Part shown: positions 1 through 11,127 of the stretch, piece by piece
Numbering within the stretch: position 1 is the first letter of the stretch
Layout: every line of letters begins with the position of its first letter
Assembly: GCF_026914185.1 (NCBI RefSeq)
Contig: NC_070562.1
Location: 6,386,001 to 6,450,000 of the forward strand
Origin: Puccinia triticina
Lineage: Eukaryota; Basidiomycota; Pucciniomycetes; Pucciniales; Pucciniaceae
Reading direction: 5' to 3'
Length of the DNA stretch: 64,000 bases
Program-made: the position numbers and the translations under genes
Notes under the pieces: model-generated
What the model saw: the letters and a program-made list of their open reading frames with translations, nothing else
Databases searched by the model: none
Told to the model about the DNA's origin: nothing

Positions 1-284
1 TCAGTGTAGATTGGGAGGCCTGAGGCTGTCGGAGATTATGTGATTAGGTGCCTGTATGGTATGTGTTTGGCACCTAAACACATAGAGTTCATGCCATTGA
101 GCATGATGCATATGCATTTTAGAGGTTAGTTCAAGGACTAGTGGGGGATAGATTTATACCCCACTAGCTCCAAACCAAGCTCCGGGTCAAGTTGATCCCC
201 GGTTGATCCAACCCGATGCGGTTGCAGGGTCGAACTAAGTGCCCTAATCCGGGCTAACTTAGCGCCTGGTGCGGATGGTCTGAG
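1..284. other. Intergenic, no gene seen
   Basis: No coding exon, RNA gene or clear repeat boundary could be supported here. The segment ends at the left inverted repeat of the foldback element that follows. Confidence 0.5.
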
Positions 285-1507
285 AGTCATAATTCGACCT
301 TGCTCAGCCTCCCGCGACCATGTTACACAACTTGGGAGTTTACATGTCCTTGTACCTCAAGTTCGCGCGGGCCCGCTGACTTGCTCCTCTCAGCCCAGAC
401 GGATATCCGTCCCTGGATTGAGGCCAGATCTCATGCCGGAGCACCGGGGTGATGTGTAAACCTAACCAATACGTTGTCGTGGTGGACTGCTTGGTTTCCC
501 CCCGGCCGCACTCAACCTCCATCAGCCCCCATCAACACCACAACTCGTGCACTCCATCAATCAAACACTTCATCGCGCGATCCATTTGGTATGATGTTGA
601 TCAAAATCCAAGTTATTTTGTTCATCATTGTCTGCTGGAGTAGGGACGTGGGTTGGCCTTATATCACGTGGTGGAACTTGACGCATCCCAAAATCCTCGG
701 CGAGTTGGGTTGATGCAGCAATGCAAGTGGCCTCGTCTTGGGGATTTGTGCGGGGCCTTGAGGCTTGGAATCGTCCTGGCCGTCTGGGTCCATTGAGCAG
801 CATTGAGCTTCCGCCAAGTTGACGATTCCGATGACTTGGTGCCATAGTATCGATATTTTTTGAGGAAACCACGGCGAGGGCAACATATAACTTGGTGGTT
901 TTCGAGCAAGCCAGGAGGATCCGAAGCCCTTGATCCAGGGACAAATATTTGTTTGGGCTGAGAGTAGGGTTGACGGCGCCACATTTGAGAAAGTGCGCGC
1001 CAATGGGCGCCTAGAAGACCCCCTCAAGGGGCGCGCCTTTGGCTGGCGCAAGGGCGGCGCGCCCAGGCGAGGCTGAGAGGGCAGCATATCAATGATTTTA
1101 TTTGGTATTTTGGAACTGTGGAGTTTATTTTTCTTCCTGTGTAGGGTAGTATACCCGCGGGTTCCCCCACAGAAACCGCCGCAGCCGGCAGGTCCCGACC
1201 TCACCCGTGGAGATATCCCCGCGGGTAACCCCAACGAAACCCCAAAAATAGTTCAAGAATGCTTCTCGGCCCCCCCGATCTCATGCAGATGTGAGATGCA
1301 CGCACACCCCTCATTTTTGCCCAAAGGTGCGCGCCCGGTGCGCGGATGCAAGGCGCCCGCACATCGGCGCGCACCTAGGGGTGGCGCCGTCAACCCTAGC
1401 TGAGAGGAGCAAGTCAGCGGCCCCGCGCGAACTTGAGGAAGGACATGTAAACTCCCAAGTTGTGTAACATGGTCGCGGGAGGCTGAGCGAGGTCGAATTA
1501 TGACTCT
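285..1507. mobile_element. Foldback element with ~110-bp terminal inverted repeats
   Basis: The left end, starting AGAGTCATAATTCGACC, recurs as the reverse complement at the right end (about 1395-1507). Similarity runs inward for roughly 110 bp, through the stretch around 320-350 that reappears at 1444-1475. The interior is GC-rich, with GCGC-type palindromes near 1000-1070 and 1320-1380 and a CCCGCGGG motif near 1157 and 1212. The overlapping ORFs across it (up to 191 codons) look like by-products of base composition. No convincing target-site duplication is visible beside the ends, so the superfamily is unassigned. It is probably a non-autonomous DNA transposon. Confidence 0.7.
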
Positions 1508-1569
1508 TGGGTCATCCATGTATTCACAGTATGGACGTGTTGGGGTAGCCAGATGCATATGCCATGTGG

Positions 1570-1755
1570 TGAGCAGAACGAACTTAACCCAAGACCCTTG
1601 CTGCTGCGGGCGTCTGGTCTTGCAAAGCAAGCGTCCAATAGCCCTTGGCAGGAGGGACTTGCGTGCTATTGCCCCTTTTTGGCGTGCCAAGATTCTGAGT
1701 TTGGCTGGGTGGTTTCTTCAAACCATCACATTTCCTTGCCCTCAAACCTTAATAC
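1570..1755. repeat. Dispersed repeat, copy 1 (partner near 55325-55500)
   Basis: The segment with CTTGCAAAGCAAGCGTCCAA, then AGGAGGGACTTG, then GCTATTGCCCCTTTT and a run ending CCTTGCCCTC recurs in the same orientation at about 55325-55500 with scattered substitutions. Neither copy has a convincing ORF. The repeat could be the end of a larger mobile element such as an LTR. Confidence 0.6.
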
Positions 1756-2212
1756 CCTAGAAATTTGCTTGGCGCAAAGCCTTGCTTCTTGCGCGTCATC
1801 TCATACAATCTGAGTTTCAATAGACTTCTCCATTCACTCCAAATAAATTATCAAAGTTGTCAAAATTTTACCTTTGCCCCAGTTGGTTTACAGAGAGCGT
1901 CCGTGCTGTAGCTACACCTGAGGTAAGCCGGGGTAATTGAATGAGGGCCCGTGCTCTAGCAAAATGAAATATTTACAGATCTCCCTTACAGAGTCGGTTA
2001 CTTTTTTGTGAGTATTTTGGTTTGTTTAATTTCTCAAAGAATATGTGTCGCAGTACATAAATATAAAAAAATACAAGGCTCTTGAATAACATCTTGCCCT
2101 GACAAGCAGCCAAAAAAAATTCAGAAAGAGTGATCTATGAAAAGTGTACAACAAACAAAGTGAAAAGAGGCATGAAAAATCCAATCTCCGTGCGCCAACT
2201 TGGGGTGGTATG
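1756..2212. other. Intergenic, AT-rich
   Basis: Nothing supportable was seen apart from A-rich and T-rich stretches. Confidence 0.4.
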
Positions 2213-2215
2213 GTC

Positions 2216-2297
2216 TAAGTCCCTCCTGACAGAGGCTCGCTTCGCGAGTTCAGCCTACCCCCCGGGGGCCCGAAGTCTCGAGGGACTTTGTTAAGTT
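2216..2297 (+). repeat. GC-rich ~80-bp foldback repeat, copy A
   Basis: This starts AAGTCCCTCC and ends GGGACTTTGTTAAGTT, so the ends are inverted (AAGTCCC and GGGACTT). The inner part contains a CTCGCTTCGCGAG hairpin. Related copies lie near 17686 and 19229 (plus) and 5519 (minus). The size and structure resemble a very short MITE. Confidence 0.65.
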
Positions 2298-2499
2298 CGT
2301 GAGCAGAATGTCTTTGACCAACATTGCTTCGTGGTCCTTGCCCTCTCCGTGGTCCTCACTTGCTTCTTTGCAAGTCTCTCGAATCAAAGGCCAGCTGAGT
2401 TCAGTGGCAGCCCATATCCTTGCAAATCAGAATACAGCATTCAAGTCCGTAAGGGCGTGGGTGCGGAATAAACGTTGAACAATGCGTCCACGTGCATAG

Positions 2500-2588
2500 G
2501 ACTCCATGGCGCAATGGTAGCGCGTTCGACTCCAGTCACCATAGCTTGTGTCATCGAAAGGTTGCTTGTTCAAGTCACGTTGGGGTCA
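2500..2588 (+). tRNA. tRNA-Trp (anticodon CCA) with 17-nt intron
   Basis: The acceptor arms GACTCCA (2500-2506) and TGGGGTC (2581-2587) pair over 7 bp with one G-U. The D arm has GCGC pairing. The anticodon stem TTCGA (2525-2529) pairs with TCGAA (2554-2558). The loop reads C-T-CCA-G, then an intron at about 2536-2552 just after position 37, where nuclear tRNA introns sit, and then A. The T loop is TTCAAGT. The T stem (GCTTG with CACGT) has one U-C mismatch and a G-U pair, so some decay is possible. The A box and B box are internal and no tandem copy is present. Confidence 0.85.
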
Positions 2589-3155
2589 ATTCACTTTTGC
2601 TCTGGTCAGCTCCCGGATTACTCGATGTATGAAAGAAAACTACGCACAAAGCAATACTTTTATGAGATGTTTGAGCGATTTAAACCTCGCTAATGGAGAG
2701 TCAAATAGGGGGACCTCAAAGATAAAGTCAAGACGGCAAGCTAGCCGGAAATCATCGCAGGAAGAGAGCAATGGGATTGTCTCCCGGAATACAAGCTCCT
2801 CCGGATCTTGTTCGAGACAACAAAAGCCTGCCTTTTAGGACATTACACTCAAATATACCTTCACACAAACACACATGTATATATCTATGAACAACGGTTG
2901 TTTATAAAGAAAACAAGAGAAAAGTTTACAGCGCGCGTCTCTACATGTAACATGCTTTGTCTGCGATCGATCGATGGCTTTATCTACATGAAGTTTGGAT
3001 GAGAAGGTGGGGAAACGAGATTTGGAGCTATGCAGTTTTCTTTAGTTTGGTTTTATTGGTACTACATAAGAAAAACAAGGTCTGATCGCAAAGAAGGGGG
3101 AAGGAGTCTAGGAAGAGTGATGAACAGAGGTTTTGGTGCAGGAGAGGAAAGGGAG
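2589..3155. other. Downstream region of citrate synthase, no gene
   Basis: Small ORFs here have no recognisable domain. The stretch lies beyond the citrate synthase stop codon and probably holds its 3' UTR and polyadenylation region. Confidence 0.4.
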
Positions 3156-5309
3156 TTAAAGTTTAGGCGAGTTTTTACCGTTCCAGCTCGCCAAGAAGTG
3201 TCTACCGGAGAAGACATGTTCGACCTTGCTAGGTTCTTCTACGGCAGTTTTCTGGCGGCTATCGATCTCGACATAGTCGCGCTTGGCCGCGCCGACATAG
3301 ACCTGTCTGGGACGCCAGATCTTTACCCCTCCCTGTTGGTGTTGCATCTGTTTCCAGTGCGCCAACCATCCTACTACTCGCGGTACTGCAAACAATACCG
3401 GGAAGAAATCCGTCGGGAATCCTAAAGCTCGGTAGATCAATCCGCTCCAGAAACTGTTTCATAGATATCAATGTTAGTCTGTGCCGATTCAAACTAGAAC
3501 ATTTTATCAACTTACTCGACGTTCTGAAACGGGAGAAGAGAAAAAGAAATAACCGGGACAAAGAATCAGTCAGCTTGTTCCCCGTCATGATATTCCTCTC
3601 CTAATCAAGTGACATAAAAACCCCAAATCACCGGGTAAAGATTCCTGGACTGGAAATATTCATCTTTCATTGCGTGCTCATGTAAAGCGATGGCGGTGTC
3701 CAACATTTTGTCTCTACCAGTAACCGCGAAAACCTGATCAAACAGATAAGCAAATGGTCAACACACAATTCATATGAGAAGGACGGTAAACAAGGGAGAT
3801 GGAAGAGAGGGTCTGACTTCGTCGGCAGTTTTACGGATGATGAAGGACCTAGGATCAGAGGTCTTGTAGACCCGATGGCCAAACCCGCTGAGGACCTCCT
3901 TCTTCTGCTTGACCCGCTCGATAAAATTAGGGACCGCGGCGGGGCTGCCGATCCGCATCAGCATCCGGATCACCGCCTCGTTTGCGCCCCCATGGAGTGG
4001 GCCATAGAGGGCTGCCGTCGAGGCGGCTACGGCGCTGTAGGGATCCACCAAGGTGCTTCCCGTCTGCAACATGGTCGCCGTGCCCGCATTTAATTCCTAC
4101 AATCATTATTTCATTCGAAGAGCAGTCCGGACGAGAGGTCAGTTCTTCGAAGGGCGGGCTAGAAAAAGGTAGGTAAAAAAATAAATAGAGATCGAGACAG
4201 ACATGGTCGGCATGCAAGATGAAGAGGACGTCGAGCGCCTTGGCGATCACCGGGTTCGGACGATAGTTTTCGCCCTCGTTCAAGTAGTCGAGCATGTAGA
4301 GGAAGGTCTCGGTGTACGACCGGCCGACGGGGGGACGATTGAAGGCCCGACCCATGCGGACCCTGTAGGCCATCGCGGCCAGTGAGATCGACTTGCCGAG
4401 CAGCCGGAAGATCTGCTTGTCCATCACAGTCCGCGAACTTTCCTCCTCTGGCCGAGTGTATAGCTTTTGCCCCTGCAAGGACGGATTCGCTCCCGGCGCA
4501 AACGCGCCTAGAGCCCCAAATGACGAAATCAGTATCGCCATCGGATGCGCATCGTATCGAAAGGCCGATATGATCTGCTCCAAATCTACGTGCACATATG
4601 TATGGTGCTAAACATGCCATCGGATTGCTGTTTATCAATTATACGGTTTTGTAAAAAAACGAAGAAAAGAGTCGGGTTGGTCTTACCATTACTTCGTTGT
4701 TGAAGTGATGAAACTGTTGTTTGGTCGGTAATTCGCCATAGAGTAATAGATAAGAGACCTCGAGATAAGTGCTCTTTTCGGCGAGTTGTTCGATCGGGTA
4801 ACCCCTTTATTGATGAAGAGCGTGAGTTTGTGTTCAAGGACTGCTACGCTATTGAATCAATACGAGTGGAACAGACCTGTAGCGAAGCTCGCCGGCGGTG
4901 CCGTTGATGTAAGTGATTTTGCTCTTGATGACTGCAGTGTTCATGAACCTGGAAGTTCAAGTAGAAAGGACCAAGCGTCACAACTGAGGTTCCTATCGGG
5001 CAGACGGGGCATAGTGGGAGAAAGAGAGACTGACCCGGGGTCATAGACCCTAATCCCGGCCTCCAGCTCGTCTTCCGGGCGGCTGTTCGCCGGCAACCCC
5101 GCCGCCTGGCCGCCCTTGATCGCTAGCTTCTTGAGCGCAGTGGCCGGGATCGAGTTCTGCTCGATCGGAACTTCGATGCTCTTGCCCGTCCGGTTATCGA
5201 TCACTGTTTATCCTCATCAACCTCGCCTCTATATCAGCGAATGCACTCTGGAGACTGTCATACCTGTCAGGGTTTGCGGTTGGACTGAGGTTGCTGCTAC
5301 TTTCCCCAT
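3156..5309 (-). CDS. Citrate synthase (9 exons, 498 aa)
   Basis: The enzyme condenses oxaloacetate with acetyl-CoA to form citrate. Exons read on the minus strand are 5309-5264, 5203-5035, 4948-4877, 4804-4687, 4607-4203, 4096-3818, 3733-3632, 3523-3516 and 3453-3156. They sum to 1497 nt with every phase compatible. Visible family motifs are [40 protein letters not shown] (catalytic His about 305), [13 protein letters not shown] (His about 344) and YPNVDF (catalytic Asp about 400). The eighth exon is only 8 nt and carries N-V and most of the catalytic Asp codon. The start MGKVAATS shows no mitochondrial presequence and the protein ends PKL, a possible weak peroxisomal signal. An upstream in-frame ATG at 5414 would add a Thr/Ser/Pro-rich tail and looks like 5' UTR. 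Family identity is secure; the compartment is inference. Confidence 0.95.
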
Positions 5310-5518
5310 CTCGTTCTGGTGTATGAAGCTTCCAAGTTGTGTGGTTGTTGTGGTTGGGCTGGGTTCTGGATGTGTTGGGAGTGAAGTGTCGGAGTAGGAG
5401 CCCGATGATGTCACTCGAGTCGAAGTCGACAGTCACCCGGGCTCCCCGACGGGGCCCGCCTTAAGCCCCACCCGCGGCAGCTTTCCGGCCGGCACGCGGA
5501 TCGGCGCCGACTTATCTT
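5310..5518 (-). promoter_or_regulatory. Upstream region of citrate synthase
   Basis: This is sequence immediately 5' of the chosen ATG. It encodes a low-complexity open stretch rich in Thr, Ser and Pro that probably belongs to the leader. No TATA box was identified with confidence. Confidence 0.3.
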
Positions 5519-5650
5519 TACGGAAGTCCCCGCTTCGGAGGGCCCGGGCGGCCTGGGCTGGTGCGAAGCGCGACCTCCGAAGGAGAATGGGAGATGCTTC
5601 GCATCGGAGCGCTCTGCACCTCCAGTCCCGGGAGACTTATTTAAGTCAGG
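5519..5650 (-). repeat. GC-rich foldback repeat, copy D (inverted) with extra hairpin
   Basis: Read on the minus strand, about 5595-5519 contains TCCTTCGGAGGTCGCGCTT, a CAGCCCAGGC core and GGGGACTTCC, matching the copy at 17686-17770 almost base for base in the core. The neighbouring GATGCTTCGCATCGGAGC segment forms a further hairpin. Confidence 0.65.
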
Positions 5651-6402
5651 ATCGGCGTGGGGCCCCTTGATGTCTGCCAGTGTCGGCCTATGTCGGCGTA
5701 TGTACTGGCACATATCGATTGATACTGTATCCAAACGTTGGACATAACCACCGGCTCTGAATCAAAAGGGATGCACGCATGCCTGTTCGGATCCAGTGGT
5801 GCAGAAGGGGGAAGGCGGCCGTGGACTGGTCAGTTTATTTATAGAATATAGGACCCCACCCCGTGTCCTCGTTTTTTCCTCATCATCCTCCAGACAACAG
5901 CTGATTGCCGCTTACTTCCTCTGGCTTCACCCTCATTCTCAACCGTTTTATTTCTCTCCTCTCAGCTTGTTGTGTTGCTTTCATCCTTGACTTACTACAA
6001 GATGCCTGCAGGAACTGTCCGCTCAGATGGCGCTTTCTTTATCTACCTGATGCCAAAGCCGGTATCCCCATCTGCTCTCCCACTTTCTGCTATTACTTCG
6101 GGCTGAAATTCCTAAACATATTTGCTTTCGTGTCTTTCTCTCAGACCTCTCTTCGCTCTCATGCCTTATATTTTTGGAGCCCACTCATATTGGCGCGGGT
6201 CTCACAGGTGCCTTCTCAGAAGTCTCAAGGATGCAATAAAATCTTTAGTTATTGATGGAAGCATACAACGAGCCAAAGATGAAGTTGAGTTGAAGAGAGA
6301 CAAAGAGAAATTACATGGATGGCTGCCTTAAGGGGTCAGGAGCCAGATCGTGTGGCCCAGGTGAGGTGGGCGCCATCTAGCCTCATCCAGCGCACCGTGC
6401 AC
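5651..6402. other. Intergenic, between citrate synthase promoter and zinc-finger gene 3' end
   Basis: There is pyrimidine-rich sequence near 5860-6000 but no supportable coding exon. The 6316-6402 part is downstream of the zinc-finger stop codon and probably 3' UTR. Confidence 0.4.
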
Positions 6403-8869
6403 CTAGTCCGCCATTTCCACGACCTCCATGTGCACATTCCTCATGTGGTTCCGGAATCTTCCCCACATCTTGTACTCCTTTTTGCATACCGGAAAGTACT
6501 TGCACCGGTCTTGAGAATTATTGCCCAAAATATTGGCATCACAATCAGTGATAGGAAACCACAAGAGCAGGGACTTCGGAAGAGGGGTACATACATATTT
6601 TATCAGGCACCTTCAGGTTCATTTTCCGACGCTTCAGAGGTGGCACATTCGGTTCGTTCCTCTCTCGTGAGGGGCCAGGGACCGGATCATGAGGCCCAGA
6701 CAAGGTCGGCACCATCTCGCGTACCAAGAGTCCCGACATTTGCACGTCAACGTTGTGCACTTTGTTCAAGTGTGCTTCAATTCCCTGCACAGTCTTGAAT
6801 ATCTTGCGACACACGTCAGAGTAATTGCACCAGTCTTGTAAATTATTGCGACAGATGTTGGAATGAAAATCAGTTAAAAAAAGACGTGATCAAACTCGGG
6901 AGGAGAGCGTTGGGAAGAGAGTACATACAAATCTCGTCGGACGCCTTGGCCTTCATTTTCCGCTTCTGTGCTGGTTTCCCCTCGTGGTCCTTCCTCTTAT
7001 GTGCCGCAAGTTCGCCTGGAAAAGCGTATGATTTACCGCAACCAGGGTGATCACAGGGATCTGGGATCATTCAAAAGCAAAGTCTCAATCATGAGTACTG
7101 GGAACTGTCATCTTCAGAAAGGACAAACAAAGAAAACTTACACCTGGGGACAGGGAATCCTGGCATTGGGTGCTGATGCGTGACATGCCGCCTGATATTA
7201 TTCTCCCGCCTACAGACACGGACACACATGTTGCAGCTGAAGGTGCCATCCGGCAAAGCGCGGTATCTCGAATCAGCAGCATTGGGATCTGAATGCAAAA
7301 AAAGTTAGTGTTGCTTATCGTTACATGGGTTCAAGATCTAGTCTCTGGTAATACGAGGCAAGAAGGAAATGCTACCTGGTAGTACCACATCTTGGGCAGC
7401 CGGGTGGTTTTCGCCATCAGAAATACTTTGAGGCGTGATGGTAGTGGGGGTCTCACCGCTTGGCAAAGGAGAGACTACGGTCAAGTTATTCGACAACACA
7501 TTATCAGTCATACTGGAGATGCTAGAAATAAAAGCAAACTAAGAAAAGCAAACTCACAATCGGAGGGCAGAAGGAAATTTCCTTGGTTGTTGTCCAAACT
7601 CGGCATTGCCTCCAGATGTGTTGTGGCCGGTAACTCACGGTATCTTGAATCAGCAGTATTGGGAGCTGAATACAAAATAAAATTAGTGTGGTTTATTGTT
7701 ATATGGATTCAAGATTAAGTCTCTGGTAATACGAGGTAAGAAGGAAATGCTACCTGGTAGTGCCACATCTTGGGGAGACAGGTGGTTTTGGCCATCAGAA
7801 ATACTTTCAGGCGTGCTGGTGGTGCCATCAGAAATACTTTCAGGCGTGGTGGTGGTGGTGGGGGTCTCATCGCCTGGCAAAGGAGCGACTACGATCAAGT
7901 TTTTCAACAACATATTATCAGTCATACTGGAGATGCTAGAAATAAAAGCAAACTCACGATCGGAGAGCATAATGAAAGTTCCTTGGTTGTTTTCCAGACT
8001 ATTTGCATCCAGATCTGCTGTGGTAAAGATTAAGTCAAAGAAGTTTATCAACAGTGATCTCCATACTATGCGAGCATTATAGGTTCACCATTTAAGAATT
8101 GCCGACCCAAAATTTTATCATGATCATCTGCTTCTGGCTCCGTAGAGACAAAGGCTATAGTCGAGTTTTTCCATAGTATTTAGTCAGTCACAATGCAGCA
8201 AAGTGTAGAAAAATAAAGAGACTCACAATTCGAGGGCGATGAAGCAACGTTTTCCCCGCCGTCATCCGAACTCAGCGTGGCTGGATGAGCTATGGTGACG
8301 ATTGATTGGAGTCACAGATATTTATGAACAGGAATATATATACATTATGCGAGCATTTTTGACTCGCCATTTGAGGGCTGAGAGGCCACAAGGTTAAAAC
8401 GATTAGCTGATTCCAGGTCGTGAGGGAGAAAAGCTAAAGTCAAGTTTTTCCATAGTATTTTATCAGTCACAATGCAGCGAAGTTTATAAACATGAAAAGA
8501 ATCACCATTCGAGCGCAGCGAGGGTGCAAAACTTTCTGGGTTGTGACCCACGCTCGGCCCCAACACTGCATACTGATAGGCTGCGGTGAAGATTTGAGTC
8601 ACGTCAATTTGTCAACAACGATGCAAAAGGTGTGAGAGCATTATGGGCTCACCATTTGAGGGCCCAGAGCCCGATAAATCAACATCAAAAGTTGCTTCCA
8701 GCCGCGTAGAGGCAGACGCAGGTCGATACGTTATCTCCGCCTGATTAGTTTCATCATTTATCGAAAATTGCAAGGGGCGAGAGGCGGCCGCCGCCAAACT
8801 GAAATGCTTCGTCGCCCGCCTTTCTTCTGAGCTGCTTTCGTTACCAGTATCAAAGAAGGGAGAGCTCAT
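6403..8869 (-). CDS. C2H2 zinc-finger protein, 13 exons, 504 aa, tandemly duplicated exons
   Basis: This is a putative nuclear DNA-binding protein. Exons are 8869-8653, 8580-8506, 8433-8368, 8289-8227, 8154-8089, 8017-7958, 7888-7754, 7665-7558, 7474-7376, 7288-7142, 7060-6929, 6834-6595 and 6509-6403, giving 1515 nt. All twelve introns are phase 1 and the donor after exon 3 is GC (GCGAGT). Four C-terminal fingers, each within one exon, have 12 residues between the second Cys and the first His: FSCNMC with HVTHQH (about 315-336), YPCDHPGC with HKRKDH (about 348-371), CNYSDVC with HLNKVH (about 392-416) and CKYFPVC with HMRNVH (about 472-496). Basic clusters PLKRRKM and QKRKMKAK resemble nuclear signals. 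The N-terminal ~290 residues are acidic and Ser/Thr-rich, assembled from short exons that mostly end in S-N-G or S-D, some clearly tandem copies. The specific target is unknown. Confidence 0.85.
7250..8020 (-). repeat. Two ~378-bp tandem copies inside the zinc-finger gene
   Basis: The sequence GTCTCTGGTAATACGAGG at 7341 recurs at 7719, an offset of 378 bp. Similarity covers both exons and introns, from CGGTATCT..GAATCAGCAG at 7261 and 7639 onward. The unit holds the Pro/Thr-rich exon (7474-7376 and 7888-7754) with its flanking introns. Exon 7888-7754 also has an internal duplication of a TPESISDG segment. These are recent intragenic duplications. Confidence 0.8.
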
Positions 8870-9602
8870 AGTTCTACGGATGATAGGTGTATGGGAAGTG
8901 GATACAAGTGATTTTGGCTTATAGCAGGGCAGGATCTGCTTTTGGGGTGGAAGAGGTGGGCTGGGAGAATCAGATTTCCAGGATATCTGTACCTTTTTTT
9001 ATAGACAAGGACTCGTCTTCTCAAAGCACTGCTTAACTCAGTCCTCTTACCTTACCGACTGAGGTTTATGTTCTTTAGCGCCGGTGAGTTGTAAGGCTCA
9101 GCCTCAGTATATAGATTCTAGCGAAGTAGACTGAGACAGAGGCCATCGGCACATTTGTGTCGGTGGCAGTGCTAAGGGCAGTTTTTTAGGTATGTAAGCT
9201 GAAGTCGCCGTGTTAGATATTTGCTTCGCTGAGCTTGTCGACATGGCATTCGTAATTCTTTTTTCCCTAGCTCCTGCGACTTAGATGCTCTCAACCTCAG
9301 TGGGTTCAACCTAACAACAATATTCAGCTACAGTTAACAGGTTCCCTCAGGCGGAAGGCAGTCGGCGGGAAGTATATGCACAACGGCTTAACTCTAATCA
9401 CACCGGATTTTTTCTCCCAGCGGAAACGCATATTGAGTTGTCTACCGGCTCGTACCAATATGCCCATGACCGGTGGAAGGAAATCAAGAGCAATGTAATC
9501 CAATCGTTGATCGGTCAACGGAACCGCAATACACAATTCGGGGGGTGTGGCGTGCTTTGCTAAACTCGAATATCTCATTCCTAATCAATAACGAATTTGA
9601 CT
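8870..9602. other. Upstream region of zinc-finger gene, no gene
   Basis: No supportable gene was found. An open stretch on the minus strand at 9324-9578 has no recognisable domain. Confidence 0.4.
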
Positions 9603-9662
9603 ATGGCCTGGGAGGAGAGAGGTTAGGCTCAGGGTTAGGTCCTGGGTTAGGCTTAGGGGCCT
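9603..9662 (+). repeat. Degenerate telomere-like TTAGGG cluster
   Basis: Four G-rich units of the type GGTTAGG, GGGTTAGG, GGGTTAGG and CTTAGGGG occur within about 45 bp, separated by short spacers. Fungal telomeres are TTAGGG repeats, so this resembles a decayed interstitial telomeric stretch. It could equally be a chance G-rich minisatellite. Confidence 0.4.
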
Positions 9663-11126
9663 AAGTATGAAAGAACCCTACGTTGTTTATCAATTCGATC
9701 GAAGGTCGTTCGGATTTTGCGAAGTCGACCGACTCTGTATCAGTGTGCCTGCCAAAATGCTGTTTGAGGCATTTTTGGCATGTTGTTATCCCGAGCGTGC
9801 GGGAGACATCAGGAGACATCCTTCGAGGGCAATGCGTTACACTCAGGTGATGATACTCTTTCAGCCCACAATCCGGTTGGATGAGCCCCGGGAGGCCCCA
9901 GGTCATATGTACACACCGGGGCGGATGGGGCGCCCCGAGGGCGATAATTGTTGCGCCCCCGAGACCCCGCAAACCAATGACCGCAACGGTGGCGCTCAGT
10001 CTTGACATGTCCCAGGGGCGCACCACCATGACGCACCTGGGGCGTCATGAACCGTCCCCGTTGCGCAATTCGGTCACGCACCTCTTGCGTAACTTGGAAT
10101 GGCGCGCCAACGCGACGCGCCCCTGATCGTCCCTCGGGCGGCCCATGGGCTTGAGTATCACAATGCTGGAGCGTCCCGGTTGCTGGATATGGCAACGTTG
10201 GGGAGCGCTCAGCCGCTACCAGCGGATATTTGGTCCGGTACCCTTGCGGTGCTCAGCGGCGACCCGCCAATATTTGATCCGGCACCGAAAATGTATTGGG
10301 TCATGCTATCCGGTCACAGGACTCAAAAGCCGTCCGGACATTGCCCCGCGAAAAAATTGCGGGAAGTTTTTGGAGGCACGGGCTTCTAAGTTCTGGAAGG
10401 ACAGACCAACCAATCCCATTTGTGCTTTTGGGTCAGGTACGGTTACAGCAATACATACTACCAAGCATATTTTTTATTTCTGGTGAGACTTTCTGGAAGG
10501 GGAGGAGTACATGGGTGGGGCTCTTGGGGAGATTATTGACACTGGGGGTAAGTAGGATGACACAAGAGCAATGTAAACAGGTACACCACCGCTTGAATTC
10601 GAGCTTGGGTTGACGTGGGCCCAACGGCGCGGTCGGCAAAAGTTTGGCCCGGGTGGGCGCCAACCTGCCCGCCCAGAGTTTGACCGCGGGATCGGATTGT
10701 GTCAAAGATTGGTCGGGCCCCCCTTGACCCAACCCATCCAGCACCACAGGCAGGTTGGATGGGTCGGCCGTGGCTAACCCAGCCAACCCATCCCGGCTCT
10801 GATCAGCGTGCCCACGGGGGAAGCTGGTTGGGCATGACAAGAGCCCAAACAGCTTCAATCAGCGGGTGGGCCAAGCCAATCATGTCTGGCACTGAGTAGC
10901 GCGCCAACGTTGCCCTCTGGCTGAGCCCGCGTTAGGCCAACCAAGAAATGATTTTTTTTTTTAAAAAAAAAAAATATTTTCTGAACCTCTTTCCATGTTT
11001 GGAAAAAGTCTACATACGTGAGATATTACAACAAAAAAAAAGGATGAGTCTTGGTCCAAATCCGCAGATTTTGTCTGACAAAATTCAGAGAAATGGTCTT
11101 TATGATACGGTAAACCGCGGGCCAAA
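9663..11126. other. Intergenic, GC-rich non-coding repeat-like DNA
   Basis: Several overlapping ORFs occur in both strands between 9660 and 10900, but none shows a domain and codon patterns are not protein-like. A poly-T/poly-A boundary near 10948-10975 marks a low-complexity junction. It is probably relic transposon sequence. Confidence 0.4.
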
Positions 11127-11127
11127 C

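Noticed and set aside
7600..7640. Lost splice acceptor in the duplicated zinc-finger exon
   Set aside because: The exon 7665-7558 reads through the former intron in frame, giving a fused exon rather than a defect.
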